From Vespula vulgaris (taxonomy: Eukaryota; Arthropoda; Insecta; Hymenoptera; Vespidae): 64,000 nt of DNA. A model generated the notes under the pieces. It made no database searches. It was not told the DNA's origin and worked only from the letters and a program-made list of their open reading frames with translations. Below, piece by piece: positions 40,348 through 53,345 of the stretch (its first letter is position 1; each line of letters opens with the position of its first letter). Position numbers and translations under genes: made by a program. The DNA lies in contig NC_066588.1 in NCBI RefSeq assembly GCF_905475345.1, positions 7,079,501-7,143,500 on the forward strand. Reading direction: 5' to 3'.

Positions 40348-41526
40348 AGTTTTATGTTGTAGTTAAATGAAATTAAAAAAAAATATTCGCGTAACTTCAT
40401 GGAGTTATCGGAACGAAGAAATCAGAATTCAATGTCTAACTGCATATCGAGTTTAAAATATCCTCAGCGAAAGTGATACCAGTCGTGCGATGAATTATGA
40501 ATACCATTTTCATACACATCCGCCTGTGTCAACAATGTTTCGTAGTGTAAAGCGGCTTGACGATGTACATACTATGCTTTGCATATGATGCACGGCCACG
40601 CTTCCCTTTTCACCGTGTGAGAATACTCAGGGAGTATCGCGAGACAGACGTTCATGCTATGGGGATAGCAATGGGAGAGAAAAGAAAGAAGAGAAAAAAA
40701 AAAGAATGAGGGTAGAAGGGGTGAGATTTTACAACGAGCCTCGGTAAGAGTGATTTACACCTTGGAAAAACTCTCTGACATTTACGATACCTACTCGCGA
40801 ATTATTTATAGCGGCTGCCTGACGATGTGTAATCTACAAACTATACTTTTCTACTTCTTCCTCAGCTTTCTTTCTTTTCATAAGACTGACAACTTAACCT
40901 GACGATATCAGCATATTTTTATCGTCTTACAATTTGACATTTAGTCAATAAAATCCAACGGAATCTTTCCAAAGTTTCTTAATCTTTTTCCAATAAGTTA
41001 CTCGTTAAATTTGAAATATATCACCCGGTATGCTCACTCTCTCGTCGGTGACTATTTTATACATCCTTGACATTAATATTTTGTCCGACCATTTTCATAG
41101 ACGGAGCTCCAATTAATTTTAATTTTAAATCCGAAGTGTGAAGAAGATTTGTTTGGACATTTTTCATTGAGCATAATGAACGATCTAGTATACATTAGAA
41201 ATTAAATATTCAGGCTAGAAAACGTTCGCCAAGTTTCGTCTAACTTCAACGTGAGCTACGCAAGCGCCAAGAGGAGCTTAGAAGCTTTTTGCTCTCTTCC
41301 TCCTCTTCCTCACTCTTCCTTCCCTCTCTCTCTCTTTCTCTCTCTCTCTCTCGCGCGCTCACTATTGAAAACTATTATGCACTTAAAGTCCTCTACGGCT
41401 CTAGGCAGAGTGCATAAAGGTGTATTTAAATAAAATTACTTTATGTGCGATTGGCAGAAAGCTTCGAGAGAGCTGCCATGGTTGCCAGTGCTTTGCGATG
41501 TTTTGACTACTCGTTACGGGCTCATC

Positions 41527-42749
41527 ATGATGGACGAAATTCTACCAAAGACTCTGTGAGTAGTCTCATTGGTTTTCATCCGACTTTGAAAAGATCGGAT
41601 CGGTACATGCATATGTATACACACATACACACACATATATATATGTAAATCATCTATACGATCATAGTCTCGTGAAGAGATCTAAGATGATTTCTTTTAA
41701 AGTAAACGAAAGAGAGAGAAAGCGATTTTGAAATATTACTCTCTCTTTTTTTCAAATTCGAGAATCGTCACTTTTGATAATGTCCAATGAAAGAAATGTT
41801 TCGATCATCTCTATTACCTTTTCATTGTCAAGAAAAGAATTATCGTTCATTTCAGTGTATAAAAAGTTTTACGAGCATTGAGGAAGTTTACGTTTAAGTC
41901 TGTTGACATTTACTACCATTCTATTCTTGCGTGCGTTGGTCCCGTTGTAACCATGGCACACGCATTATGTTATTGTTTTCCCTACTCTCTTCTTCTCTTC
42001 TCTTCTCACCACTTTTCACTATTCCCCTCGTAACTCCTCTCTCCATTACTAAAATCGAAAATCAGCATCAACTTCGAAAATTTATTACACGAAGCATTGT
42101 ACCGATATATATATATATAAAGGTATATATATATATTTGTACAGCTTTTCAGAAATTTGAAGCTTTGCCTATTTCCGCTCTAATTCGCTAGTCACACATG
42201 TGGCTTTTTGGCACGCAGCAATACGTTACTATCTCTCTACATCTATCTATCACAACTCTCCATCTATATTTCAACACTCACGTTTTAATATGGATTCGAA
42301 TAAACTTTGATTTTAACTAACTGAAATTATAATCACGTGTAGAAAAGACAAGCATCTTTGAAATGAAGATTTTTATTATATTTCGATATTTTATGGGATA
42401 AACCAACAAAGTAGGTATCGTCAATTTTGCATTCGTTTTCGTTTCCTCACTCTCATCTTATTAAAAATTGGCGATCTAATTCAAATTTCAAATTAATTTT
42501 ACGTTTTTGGTTCATCTCTTTCTTTTCTTTATTCTATTTTTTTCTTTGAAAATTATTTACTTTTATATACGATAAAGCAAAAAACAGAACAATGTAAATC
42601 ATTAATGATTCGTACACATATTTCGCTTTTTCTTTTTGTCTCATTGACTCAGATACGTCGGCAATCTGGATCACAGTGTCTCTGAGGATTTATTGTGCGC
42701 GTTGTTCTCGCAGATCGGTGTTGTCAGAGGCTGCAAAATCATCCGAGAG
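41527..42749 (+). CDS. TIAR: TIAR (TIA-1/Rox8 family) RNA-binding protein, first two coding exons
   Basis: Partial gene that continues beyond the right edge. Coding exon 1 is 41527-41555 (29 bases, MMDEILPKT plus two bases, donor CT|gtgagt). Coding exon 2 is 42653-42749 (acceptor ctcag, donor GAG|gtaaga). Joined, they give residues 1-42 ending CKIIRE. The product starts with an N-terminal RRM: RNP2 LYVGNL at 10-15, then helix 1 (SEDLLCALFSQIG) and strand 2. TIA-1/TIAR proteins carry three RRMs and bind U-rich RNA in splicing control, translational silencing and stress granules. The next exon should start with the Pro-Gly-Asn-Asp loop before the RNP1 motif, and I could not find it in the window. 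Two adjacent ATGs are possible starts. The match to insect TIAR is from memory but very close. Confidence 0.88.
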
Positions 42750-44666
42750 GTAAGAGAAAGATCTTTCTGATTTTTATCTCCAAACGTATATCCGGGTTGA
42801 TTCTTAGTATCAATTTGGAACACGTTCGTTAATATTAAGGAATGCAATTTCAAGTTTAATAAACACTTATTTGCTTATTAAAGTATATTATCGAGATTCA
42901 TTAGTAGGTTTGCAAAGCATAACAACGTGATAATAATGTGTCAAGTGTGTCATCACGAGAATTGAAATCATCTAGATATTATAAAATTTTTTACGTGACA
43001 TATATTTATTATCGTTCAGATTTTATAAATCTAAGCAATATTTATATGAAGAGGGGAAAAATAAGGACAAAAAATAAAGACGATGTTTTCGAAAAACACG
43101 AACATAAGATAGAGAAAAAAAGCTAAGATATAGTGAAAAGAGACAGAGAAAAGAGATGGTTTGCGAGACAAAATTGCAAAAACATCGAAAAATTGTGATT
43201 CCTCTGTTTTTCTGCTCAATTTCTCCGACGATTTAGTTTTCGGTTTACTTTTCTCCTTGATTTCTCTCTCACGATTTGGTCCCTCGTACTTTTCTCTACT
43301 TCTTTTATTTTCTTGTCTTTCTCTCTCCTCTCTCTCTCTCTCTCTTTTTCTCTTTAGTTCGTTCACTCGTTCTTCCTTTCACTTCCTACCCCGAGCTCGT
43401 TATATATTATTTTTCCTTCCATACCGGTGGGTTTCATGCGCCACGACATACGCTCCCTTTCCACGTGCCACACTCTCGTGAGACGTAACACACTTGTACG
43501 TACATCGTTTCGAAGTTTCGTGCGCACGTCACGCGTATTTTCCTCCCTTCGTGCCTTTCGTCTCTTTCTCTCTTATTCTTTTACATTATATACATAGATG
43601 TATGTACTTTAGACGATCTCCAGAATTGTGGTACGTTCTAACGAGATATTTGTTTAATCAATCTTTTTCGATCGATTTGTTACTACGATTATGTTTCGAT
43701 AAAAATTTTACTATTTCGTTATTATCGACTCTAGAAAAAAAAAATCTAGATAATTGTGGTCCGCTTAATGAATTCATTAAACCTTTTAATAAGACTTATC
43801 TTTCGATTCGTCCATCGAACCAAATTGTTTCGGCTCAATGAAAGTATAACTGTTACGTTCTATATAAATTGGATGGGCTGCTTCAAAGGTCGTAAATTAA
43901 ATTCTGCTTTGTTTGTTCTCGACAGTTCTGTCGTATAAGCGGGCAAGAAATAAATACGAGTTCTCTTCCCTTCTTCTTTTTCTTCTTCTTCTTCTATTCT
44001 TTCTTTCTTTCTTTTCTTTTTTTATTTTCTCATCATTTCCAATCTATCTTCCCACCACTTTTCACTTTATATACACACGAGTAGCAAAGTACACGTTCTC
44101 GCTTCTTACTCGTGCCGTTAATTACTTAATTTCTCTAACGATACACTTTTTCTCGGACGAGTCTTTGTTCCATCAGTAGACGGCGACTCCGGAGTTACGA
44201 CCCTTAGCACGCCATTATTGCAAGATACTGTAGCGTATTATCGTCGGCACCTTGATGGCCCTTAATAGTTGCAAAGAAAAGCTTTCGAAGACAAGGATCG
44301 AGGTAAAACGTAAAGGAGAAAAAAAAGCAAGAGATAGCACGCAGGCACGCAACTCTTCTTGTGTTGTTTAGATTGGTTCTGTTGTATACGAAACTAGACA
44401 TTTTTTTTCTTTCGATATCATGAAAGCTTATCGTACAATAAGAAAATTAAAGAAAGTAAAACTTGAAATCTCTTTTAGCATACCTCTTTTAACCTTGTAG
44501 TATACTCAATATAAACATGACATTAAAAGTGCTATCGTATTTTAATACAAATTTAATCGGAACTAATATCAATGTCTCGTGGTAGAAGAAGTTTAGATCA
44601 AAGTTATAAAACTGAAAGAAAGAGATAAAAATAAAAATAGAAATAGAAAGAGATAAAAAAAACAGA

Positions 44667-44700
44667 AAGAGGGAGAGAGAGAGAGAGAGAGAGAGAGAAA
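44667..44700. repeat. (GA)n microsatellite
   Basis: GA dinucleotide run of about 30 bases. Confidence 0.9.
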
Positions 44701-44989
44701 GAAATAGAGAGATAGAGAGAAAGAGATCATTGATTTCTCGAACAAAACAAAAGAGAAATGAAATAACAAGAGATGGCGATACGTCGTTAAATCCCCGAGG
44801 CTCGGGATCGTGTATTCCGCCTCGTAATTTCCTCACATTGAAATATACATTGATAATGGCGGAAAGATAGATAGTAGAAGGTCGAAGGTAGGGTATTAAA
44901 ATCATTCTACCGCGTTGCTACTCTTCCTTCTTCGTCTATGTCGTTCCGTACGCGTATCGCTTTTGATAGTTAATGCGTATTCAATATTT

Positions 44990-45155
44990 TATGTATTCCG
45001 CATAAGTAGGACGAACGGCTCTGTGGCAGGTATTTGCGTTTATTAGCTATAAACCCCCCGCAGGTAGAGCTCACCGGTGCAGGACGACGGATTTATGGGT
45101 CGCGGCTTTTCCGCCACGAAAATGGCGGCCCACCTCTGAGTGCCGAGGTTTTGCG
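44990..45155. promoter_or_regulatory. GC-rich island with YY1/Pho-type site
   Basis: A GC-rich block in AT-rich intron. It contains TATAAACCCCCCG near 45049 and AAAATGGCGG at 45119-45128, the reverse complement of the CCGCCATTTT consensus bound by YY1 in vertebrates and Pho in flies. It may be an internal promoter, enhancer or Polycomb-type element; this is inference from motif and composition only. Confidence 0.4.
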
Positions 45156-48100
45156 CATTACGTGATACTACGTAAAAGCGCTGAAATGGCGTATTCTCTC
45201 TTTCTCTTTCTATCTATCTCTCGTCGATACGTCTCCACGAACACGAAGATTGCCCTACGATCATATAATAGCCTTGCGAACGATGCTGACGCAACGATCC
45301 TTCTTGTGTTTTACCAGGATCGTCTCTCTCTCTTTACTATATATAATATATCTACATCCTTTACGTCTCTCTTTCGATCAACGAAATTTATGTAATTTTG
45401 TATACTACGTTATCGTCTCGTAAATGCTACCATATTTATTTTATATTCAATAAAATACACTTCTATAACATTGCACTTTACTAAAACATTCGCAAGAAAA
45501 GAAAGAAATCAAATACGATATTATGAACTATTTTAACTACTCTTTATAGATGGAGAAAAAAGATCAAACGATTATTTTTACATTTATAAGTGTCTATACT
45601 TTAGCACGTTTAAGAGAAGATCATTTATCAAGCTTTATATATATGTAAGTACTTAGGTACCTATATAGGTAAAGTTGGATTCTTGCAAAAACCTGTAAGA
45701 ATCCTTTCCAAGTATCGTTCTCTCACTTCGGCCGTGATCGTTACATTTATTGCCATCGTCGTAGATTTTCTTCCTAACAAGCAAAAATTGCGAACTCCGT
45801 TAAGCTTCACAGAGAATCATCAACTTCCGATAACTTTTTTTCCATTTTGTTCGACGAGCTGTTATCCAACAAATTTTACATAATCCTTGGAAATCGAGAG
45901 TTCGATTGAAAGAGCGAGTCGACATTATTAAAAAAAAAAGAAAGAGAGAAACAACAATAACGAAATCACAACAAATATTTTCTTCTATAGGATATAAAAG
46001 AGATGAAAGGTAGGTAGGGTGTACGAGACGGTCCATAGGGGTATAGGAGTTTTGTTCTCTGTAAAGCATCATTGTGCTAGCGAATATTTTAAGCACGAAT
46101 ACCTCGATCAAAGTGATGTAACACGAGGAAGAAACATGGATGCACGATAAATCGAGATTCATACAAAACGAGCCTGCTATTGTTGATTTACACGCTAAGC
46201 TTTTCAACATCTGACAATAAAAAACGGTCTACCCTGTCAACCGGGGTTAGTATCAATGTATGCATACTATTCACCTTTCATTCTCTCGGCTGATTCGTCA
46301 TATATCGTGAGTCTACAAAAAATTGAACAATGCATATACATTTTATTAACGAAATTTTCAAAAGATTTTGAAATACACAGATTTATTATTTTTAATAATA
46401 TCTTGATAGAAGATTGTGAGATTAAATTTTACATTATTTTTTATTATATTACAATTTTTATAAATTATTGTATCTGAAACAGATAGTTGTTGGTCTTATT
46501 AAAATGGAGCATCGTTTTAAAGTTTAATAAACGACATTACCATTGCACCATCTTTTCTTCGCGATTTCAACTCCTCCCAAAGAACTGGTAGACTCCAATT
46601 TTCTGAGCAACTTCTCTGCGTGCGGAACGGTCTCTGCGTTCTCCCTCGCATTATTCGCACAGCATGCACGAGATTTATATTGTATGCCTGCGAAGATCTA
46701 CGTGAGGTACGTTTTCGCGATATGTGACGTTCCGCGACCGTGCCTACGAATAGATAAGTTCGTGATTTGTTTCGGCGGTGGGATTAATAGATCAAGGGTG
46801 ATAACTGTTAGCCAGAGACTAGTGTGTTCGTATCAGAATATCGATAAAAGTATCAAAGATCAATATTTTTTGTAGATTCTTTAGATCAATCCTTTCCAGA
46901 AACAAAACGGAACAAATAAAATTAAATAAATCGTTCATTAAAGTGTTGAAGACTAATTGTCTCTTATTTGTCTTTCTATTATATATTATTTGCAAACAAA
47001 TGTTTAATTAACTGTAACACCTTCCATTCTTTTAATATTTTCTATTAAAAAAAAAAAAAGAAAAAAGGGGAAAAGAATTATTTATAATTGGCTTAGAAGA
47101 TTTAAAGAAGTATATCGGAATATCTGTCATCCGTAGAATCCTTACAAAAGTCACATACTCCGCTTCCTCTTTCTCCCTCTTTCTCTTTCTCATGAAACTG
47201 ATCTCCTTTTCTAAAGAAAGGTTCGCAAAGACGATCCTATCATTCATCCCATATTCATCCTTGTTTCTTCTCGTTGGTACTCTCGGCTACTATACCGAAA
47301 CGTGTCTCCCATGTAGAGGAAGTCGAAGTTGAGAGCCAGCGCATCGTGACTTTGGCGAACTTCCAAAGACTAGGAGGATGGAGGGAAAGAGGGCTCGTGT
47401 CTCTTGGCCCGTCGGCGTCGCTCAATTCGAACGACGTTGCCATCGTCTTCGTGGCTTCCTCGTCAGCCGACAAAAGAACGAATTTTAATATGGAACATCG
47501 AATTACTACGTAACTAAAGTCTATTCGATCGATGAAGTTCCGTTGTTTTAAGAATTACTTTCTGTTTTTTCTTCTTTTGTTTTTTCAGCTTTACTATACA
47601 AACATAATCTCGGAAATTCACTAACTAACAATAAGAGGATTATTTTATTCTACTAAGTTGCAGTTTAACACTCTTTTTCTTTCTCACTTTCTCTCTCTCT
47701 CTCTCTCTTTCTTTTTCTCTTTATACCTACTATCTCCCGTTACTTTTGTCCGTAATCTCTATTATTTGCGCGCTTACAACGGAGTTTAACGGCGAGCATG
47801 GAGGTTCTCGCTCGCGCTTAATTTCCGTAACAACCCGTATCACGGAAGGATAGCTTCATTTTAGCTGCTGATCTCCGACTTCCGGTACCCGCAGAACAAC
47901 GCCAAGCATTTCTTGCTCATGCCAACGATGTTATGTATTCACAGAGCCGACCTGGAAGGAAGCTCGCGAAAAGAACGACCGAGGAACGATCCTGTCGCTT
48001 AAGATGCCGACCACTAACGTTTTACCTTGATGCTTTCGAGCATTATGAAAATGATCTTGATCTTGATTACTCTATTGAGATAGAGTCGAGTACGATATAC

Positions 48101-48245
48101 GAAGTTAACTCTTGTTTAGAATAACAGGGAGATGTTCATTTCAATTTAAAGTATAATTGGAATTATAGAATTAAATTCTGTCCAAAAATTATAAGAACAT
48201 GCGAGTAAAACGTTTTATATAAAAGACTTGACTCGTAAAAACTTA

Positions 48246-48246
<1 letters not shown>

Positions 48247-48297
<51 letters not shown>
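48247..48297. repeat. (AAT)n microsatellite
   Basis: About 17 perfect AAT units, giving a false poly-Leu frame on the minus strand. Confidence 0.95.
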
Positions 48298-48589
48298 GAA
48301 CAAACGGAGTCTTTTTCTTAATTTTTGGCCCACTTTTCAAATGAAAGAATAATACGAGTATGAAAAGAAATTTATGACAAGCGTAATAGGATCTAAGCAT
48401 AAACTAAAAATAAAAAAGCCACGTTTAGAATACTTAGTTGAAGGTCGAATGAAAAAACTAAGTTCCTCCATTCTCTTTCACATAAGTTCATATTCCTTTC
48501 GCGCAGCACTACATCAGAGGGCATTCAGGAAACCGCAGGAAGTCCATCCATTGAAAGGGCTGGATTTTCACTCCGGACAATTATTCCGG

Positions 48590-48850
48590 TAATTAACGTT
48601 GGCGGGCCATAAGTACACCGAGCGACCCTGAAGGGCCGAGCCAGCGGAGTTTATTACAAAGATATACGAGCTCCACTGTCCGACACGCTCGCGCTCGTGC
48701 GGGCACACGCTTACACGACGACGAAGCCGGTGGCCCGCCTGGAGCATTCGAGCTATTTCCACGGATGATGCATGCCTCGAAAACTATACCGATCGTTTGT
48801 ACAACGCGATACGTTATCGCGTGGCGGACACGATAAACGAGGTTACGGCC
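48590..48850. promoter_or_regulatory. GC-rich island
   Basis: About 260 bases much richer in G and C than the rest of the intron, with many CG dinucleotides (for example CGACACGCTCGCGCTCG near 48682). The frames through it are short and carry no known domain, so it is more likely regulatory or a non-coding exon than protein-coding. Confidence 0.35.
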
Positions 48851-49079
48851 ATGATGCGATGGGACAAGAACTTTGAGTTCGTCTTCTCTCTTCTCGGTTG
48901 TTCGTGAAAATATATAAAGAAAGAGATAAGAAAAAGATTAAAAGAGAAAAAAGAAAACAAACAAAAAAAAAAGAAAAAAAAGAAAAAAGAAAAAGAAGAG
49001 AAAAAAAAGACGAAAAAAAGAAAGATCTCTCGCCGATCTTAAAATTATTATTCGATCGTAATTAAGTCGGTATATATGT

Positions 49080-49330
49080 ACCTACCGTGTTTTAACAGAG
49101 CAAGCCGGAAGACGGATCGACGTCGTGTTTTATGAGCGGAGCTTGGCGCGATTCGGAAAGTTTTACAGCCCGGTCACGGAAAATATCCATATTTCTTCCG
49201 ATAAGCCGCAACGCACGCGCGGCACGGTAGGTAACTAGTTGCCCCTGTTGCCGTACGAAATAGTTTTAATGAATTATTTCGTAGCCTGATGGGAAAATTA
49301 ACCCGAGGCGACCTTAGGGCGGTGCTAAAC
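49080..49330. promoter_or_regulatory. GC-rich island
   Basis: A second CG-rich block (for example CGCACGCGCGGCACGG near 49210) 230 bases after the 48590 island and separated from it by an A-rich purine tract. Same interpretation, with no coding support. Confidence 0.35.
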
Positions 49331-49735
49331 CTCGAAAGCCGTCTTCGTTATAAATCGTCCTTTAACTACGACGATAACTACGACGACGACAATAACGACG
49401 AAAAGTAAATTCGTTCGCGCTCTAAACGCCTCGGCTGTCAGTCAACCGTTCGTGACACCATTAAGATTCATAACGAGACATCCGGTAAGGTGAAAAGACA
49501 AAAGTCAGTCAGCCACATGCGTCTCATCCGATTCGTGCCGATTTGCCGTCTCGAATGTGGCGTTGATCCAAGTTTGGAAAGCGCCACAGCGGTAGCCTCG
49601 GTATCGGTTATTCTTACGTCTTCGTGCCAGAGACTTGTGGAGTTGCCGTTGGCCATAGCTTAGGCACAAGTCGAACGTCGTTACGAGTCGATCGGAGAAA
49701 AGCTCGTGGTTGGTAAGGGATGCTTTATCTTTGTA

Positions 49736-49738
<3 letters not shown>

Positions 49739-49776
<38 letters not shown>
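49739..49776. repeat. (GA)n microsatellite
   Basis: GA dinucleotide run of about 32 bases. Confidence 0.9.
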
Positions 49777-49777
<1 letters not shown>

Positions 49778-50310
49778 GGGGAGTCTCTGCAATAAAACGA
49801 TAAATCAGGCGAACGGAAAAATAAGGGGGTAAAATAGAAAAAGCTTGTAGAGTAGATTTGGAGCCGGGCCAGTCAAAGGCCGACTCCTCGCTCGCGTGTT
49901 CACCCTTGCTTTCTCTCTCTTTTTCTCTTTCTCTTCTCTGCCTACTGCTTCTTTCTATCCCGCTCATCCGCCTCTATTTTCTTCGGTACTCTTTCAGCAC
50001 GCGGTTTCCGCGTTCTCCTTTACCTCTTCGAATCCGTTCACGATGCTCCCACACGAACGAGACTCTCTGTTACACGAGAGACTCGGCTTTTCTCGCCTTT
50101 TCCTCTTTCGACGCTTCCCTATTCTCCGTACACCTACCTTCCGAGCCCTTTTATAGAGGAAACCGGGATCTATACACTAGCCCTCCTCACCCTTCCACGA
50201 TTCACCTCGTAAATCGTAGCCGCGGCAAATAGTTCATAAATAAAAGCCGACGTTCCCGTGGCGTTTTAACTCGAGCTCGCCGGCTCAGAAATAAGTCCCT
50301 TGTACTTCTT

Positions 50311-50311
<1 letters not shown>

Positions 50312-50352
<41 letters not shown>

Positions 50353-50420
50353 CTGTCTCACACTTTCTCGTTTCAGTCTCTTCCTTTGTTCCTCTCTTGA
50401 TCTCTTCTTCCTTCTTCCTT

Positions 50421-50453
<33 letters not shown>

Positions 50454-50460
50454 CTCTTTG
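50312..50460. repeat. (CT)n and TTTCTC-rich tract
   Basis: Two CT runs (about 50312-50346 and 50425-50457) joined by TC-rich sequence. Confidence 0.9.
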
Positions 50461-50799
50461 CGTCTCTTTACTTATTTCTCGCTTTCTCGCGGATCGATCT
50501 CGCGGTTTCCTGTAATCTTTATCTCGTCTCTTGTCTTCTTTCGTTAAATTTGATTTGGATGCTTCTCAAGAGGAGATGCTTCGGACCTTAAATAGCTTCG
50601 TTTCGACTAAACGCGTTTTTTAAAGCATACCTGCAATATACTGAGATTCTCGGTACGGTAGAAGTTGCGTTTCAACGCTCGCTTTATTAATTTCACGAAA
50701 GGAACTTTGCGTGCTGGTGGAATCGTTCGAATCATATGTTTATAGTACGCGCATTTGAAACTTCATTTCTCCCGAGGGGATTATTTTATTCCTTTCCTT

Positions 50800-50970
50800 C
50801 TCTTTCTCTCTCTCTCTCTCTCTTTCTCCTTCTCTCTCTCTTTCTCTCCCTCACTCTTTCTCTTTCTCTTTCTCTCTCTTACTACTTGCGTTGTCTGCGC
50901 GGTAATTATAAAAGTTTATTAGCCGTCAACTCTGCCGGGATAATCTCTCTCTCTCTCTCTCTCTCTCCCC
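50800..50970. repeat. Clustered (CT)n tracts
   Basis: CT and TTTCTC repeats at 50800-50880, and CT repeats at 50943-50970. Confidence 0.9.
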
Positions 50971-51203
50971 CTCTCCTTCTCTCTGCCCTTTATTCTTTTT
51001 TCTTTGAAACGTTAATTAAAGAGAGTGCCGCGGTATTTATTTAGAAATTCTTTGGAGTTTTTAAAATAGTAGAAGTTACCATTTTTAGTCTTACCCCGAA
51101 GGAGATATAACTATAAACGTGTTATAATGTGGTGTCTCTGGAAGAACTGGTATTTTTAAAAATTAGTTTTCTTCTTTGACAAACGGGGTTCAACGTTTCT
51201 TCT

Positions 51204-51247
51204 TTCGTCGTCGTCGTTGTCGTCGTCGTCGTCGTCGTCATCGTCGG
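51204..51247. repeat. (CGT)n trinucleotide repeat
   Basis: About 14 CGT units with TTG and TCA interruptions. Confidence 0.9.
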
Positions 51248-52081
51248 CTTTAAGAAATGAAAAATGTTATTGCTGTCGTACCTCACGTGACTCTTATCTT
51301 ACATGATTACGTTTGCGTCTACGATCGTTCTCTTTTATACGTGTCGTTTGTTCGCGAAGAATTTTTGTCATGGTGTACATGTTCCTTTTTTTTTTTTTAT
51401 ATATCTTCCATTCGCCCTCAAACTCCAGATTGATTTTCCTACTCTAACTTTAGCTTTATCTTATAATATAACATCCTATACACATTCGATTTTCTTCATT
51501 TTTTTATTCAAAAAATTTCTGTCCAATTGGTAACGAACGATTAATGCAAATTTTATAGCTATGCTACTACAAGCACGTATCCCGATGTAATAACTTGGCT
51601 TGTCCGTTGCCGTTTGCAAGCTGTGCACGCTGACGCGATTAGAATTAATTAATTACACCTCCAGTCGATTTTCAACGAATTCCTCTCGACTATCTCTCGG
51701 TAAATCCTTCGATCGAAGGTCTTTAACTCGAGAAAATATCTACGTAGGTGATTTCACGTTATTGTCATCCTTTATAATCTTATATCGTGTGAGAAGAAGA
51801 AAAAATAGATGGATATATTGATACGATGCACTTTCTTACCGATGGTTACATATATCGAGTCGAAAAACCTATACATGTTAAATCTGAATATTCTAGGACT
51901 TGTAGCATGATTTATATGACCAAGTTGTACCGAATAAGGCATTTGTTCAGAAGAACGAAAATTACAGCATATTGAAAAATTAAACAAATCAGAAGAAAAA
52001 CAATTTCTCATGAGAACGTGAGGTCTTTTATGTGAGATTTAGCGTCGAACGACGAATGATTATATTTTCATTACAATAAAT

Positions 52082-52127
52082 ATATTATTCTAGGAGCATG
52101 TTGTTCATCATGCTACTAGAATAATAT
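52082..52127. repeat. 19-base near-perfect hairpin
   Basis: ATATTATTCTAGGAGCATG is followed after an 8-base loop by its reverse complement with one mismatch (CATGCTACTAGAATAATAT). It is much tighter than the surrounding sequence. It is short for an insect pre-miRNA and does not match a miRNA I know; a cruciform or small element end is an alternative. Confidence 0.75.
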
Positions 52128-52741
52128 AGAAAATGGAAAAAGATAGAAAGAGAGTTCGTTGGATTCCGATACAAAGCAACTTCGAAATTTTGCGTGATCC
52201 TCGCATATCTGCAGTCATTAAGAGGTACCGTGTCGAATTTCACAGGACTCTATTCGACGCACGTACCACTGCGAGTACTTCGAAATGAACGCTTTTATAA
52301 CGTGCATGGCCTATGTATTCGACTAAAAACGAAAGGTTGAATAAAAATCTGGGCAATCTAATAATTTCAATCATGTAATTCGATTAAACTGTTAACTGTA
52401 TTGCTCTGTTTCAAAAATGTTGTGCAACCAAAATTAAGAGATGTGGAATATAACAGAATATATACAGCTGTTGCAAAGTTGAATTCAATTATAACGAAAA
52501 AAATGATAGTTGGTGTTTTTCTAAAATTAATAATTTTATTGAAGATATTTAAACAAAACCATATGAAAAAAAAGAGTCAAAAACTAACTTTACAACATAT
52601 ATTTTTCAGAATTGTAGGTCAAAAATTAACAGTACAAAAAGAACATTTTTTGCGAGTAGTTTTTACAAACTTTTTCGAAAAATCTCTTTGAAGAAAAACC
52701 AACAAAAAATAAAGAATAATACCAGAATAGGAAAGTACAAC

Positions 52742-53345
52742 ATCGAATAAGATCGAATAGAATTGAATAGAATCGTACAGAAGCAAATATAGTAGAATGG
52801 AATTGAATAAGATTGAATAGGATAGCTATTAAGATCGAATAAGAAAAAATAGAATTGAATTTGATCGAATAAAATCGAAATAAGATCGAACAGGATCGAA
52901 TAAGCCCGAATAGGATCGAATAATACCAAATATGGTCAAATAGGATCGTAAAGGATCGAATAAGACAATAGGATTGTCTCGGGTCGGCTCCGCTTGGCTC
53001 GATCCTATTCGATCTATTCGATCCTATTCGATCCTATTCTATCTTGTCCTATTTATTCCTATTCGATTTCTTTCGGTCCTATTCGGTTTTTTTCGGTCCA
53101 ATACTCTCATATTCGATCCTATTCGATCCCATTCGATTCCATTCGATCTTACTCGCTTCAATTCGATCCTATCCGATTTTATTCGATCCTGTTCGATCCT
53201 ATTTGATCTTATTCGATTCTATTCGACCCTATTCTGGTGTATTTCATTTTGTTTCTTTTCAATTGATCCTATTCGATCTTATTTTGGTTCTAATCGATCC
53301 TATTCGATTCAAGTCATTCCATGTTCCGTATTATTCGATCCTATT
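52742..53345. repeat. Palindromically arranged 10-base minisatellite
   Basis: The unit is ATTCGATCCT (degenerate, with 5-base sub-units such as GATCG/AATAG). In the left part (52742-52970) it occurs in one orientation, as AGGATCGAAT-type units. In the right part (52990-53345) it occurs in the opposite orientation, as CTATTCGATC-type units. The switch point is a non-repeat spacer with GGGTCGGCTCCGC. Several long frames across it (Asp-Pro-Ile-Arg-Ser/Phe repeats) are by-products of the repeat. Confidence 0.9.

Larger units (their letters stand above)
39097..41526. other. SEC23IP 3' region and TIAR upstream region
   Basis: It starts with the SEC23IP 3' untranslated region and ends with the presumed 5' untranslated region and promoter of TIAR. 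A pure T tract and a 13-base inverted repeat lie near 40235-40347. A GC-richer, non-coding block at 39940-40170 and a CT-rich tract with CGCGCGC at 41310-41360, about 170-220 bases before the TIAR start, may be regulatory. No additional exon is supported. Confidence 0.55.
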
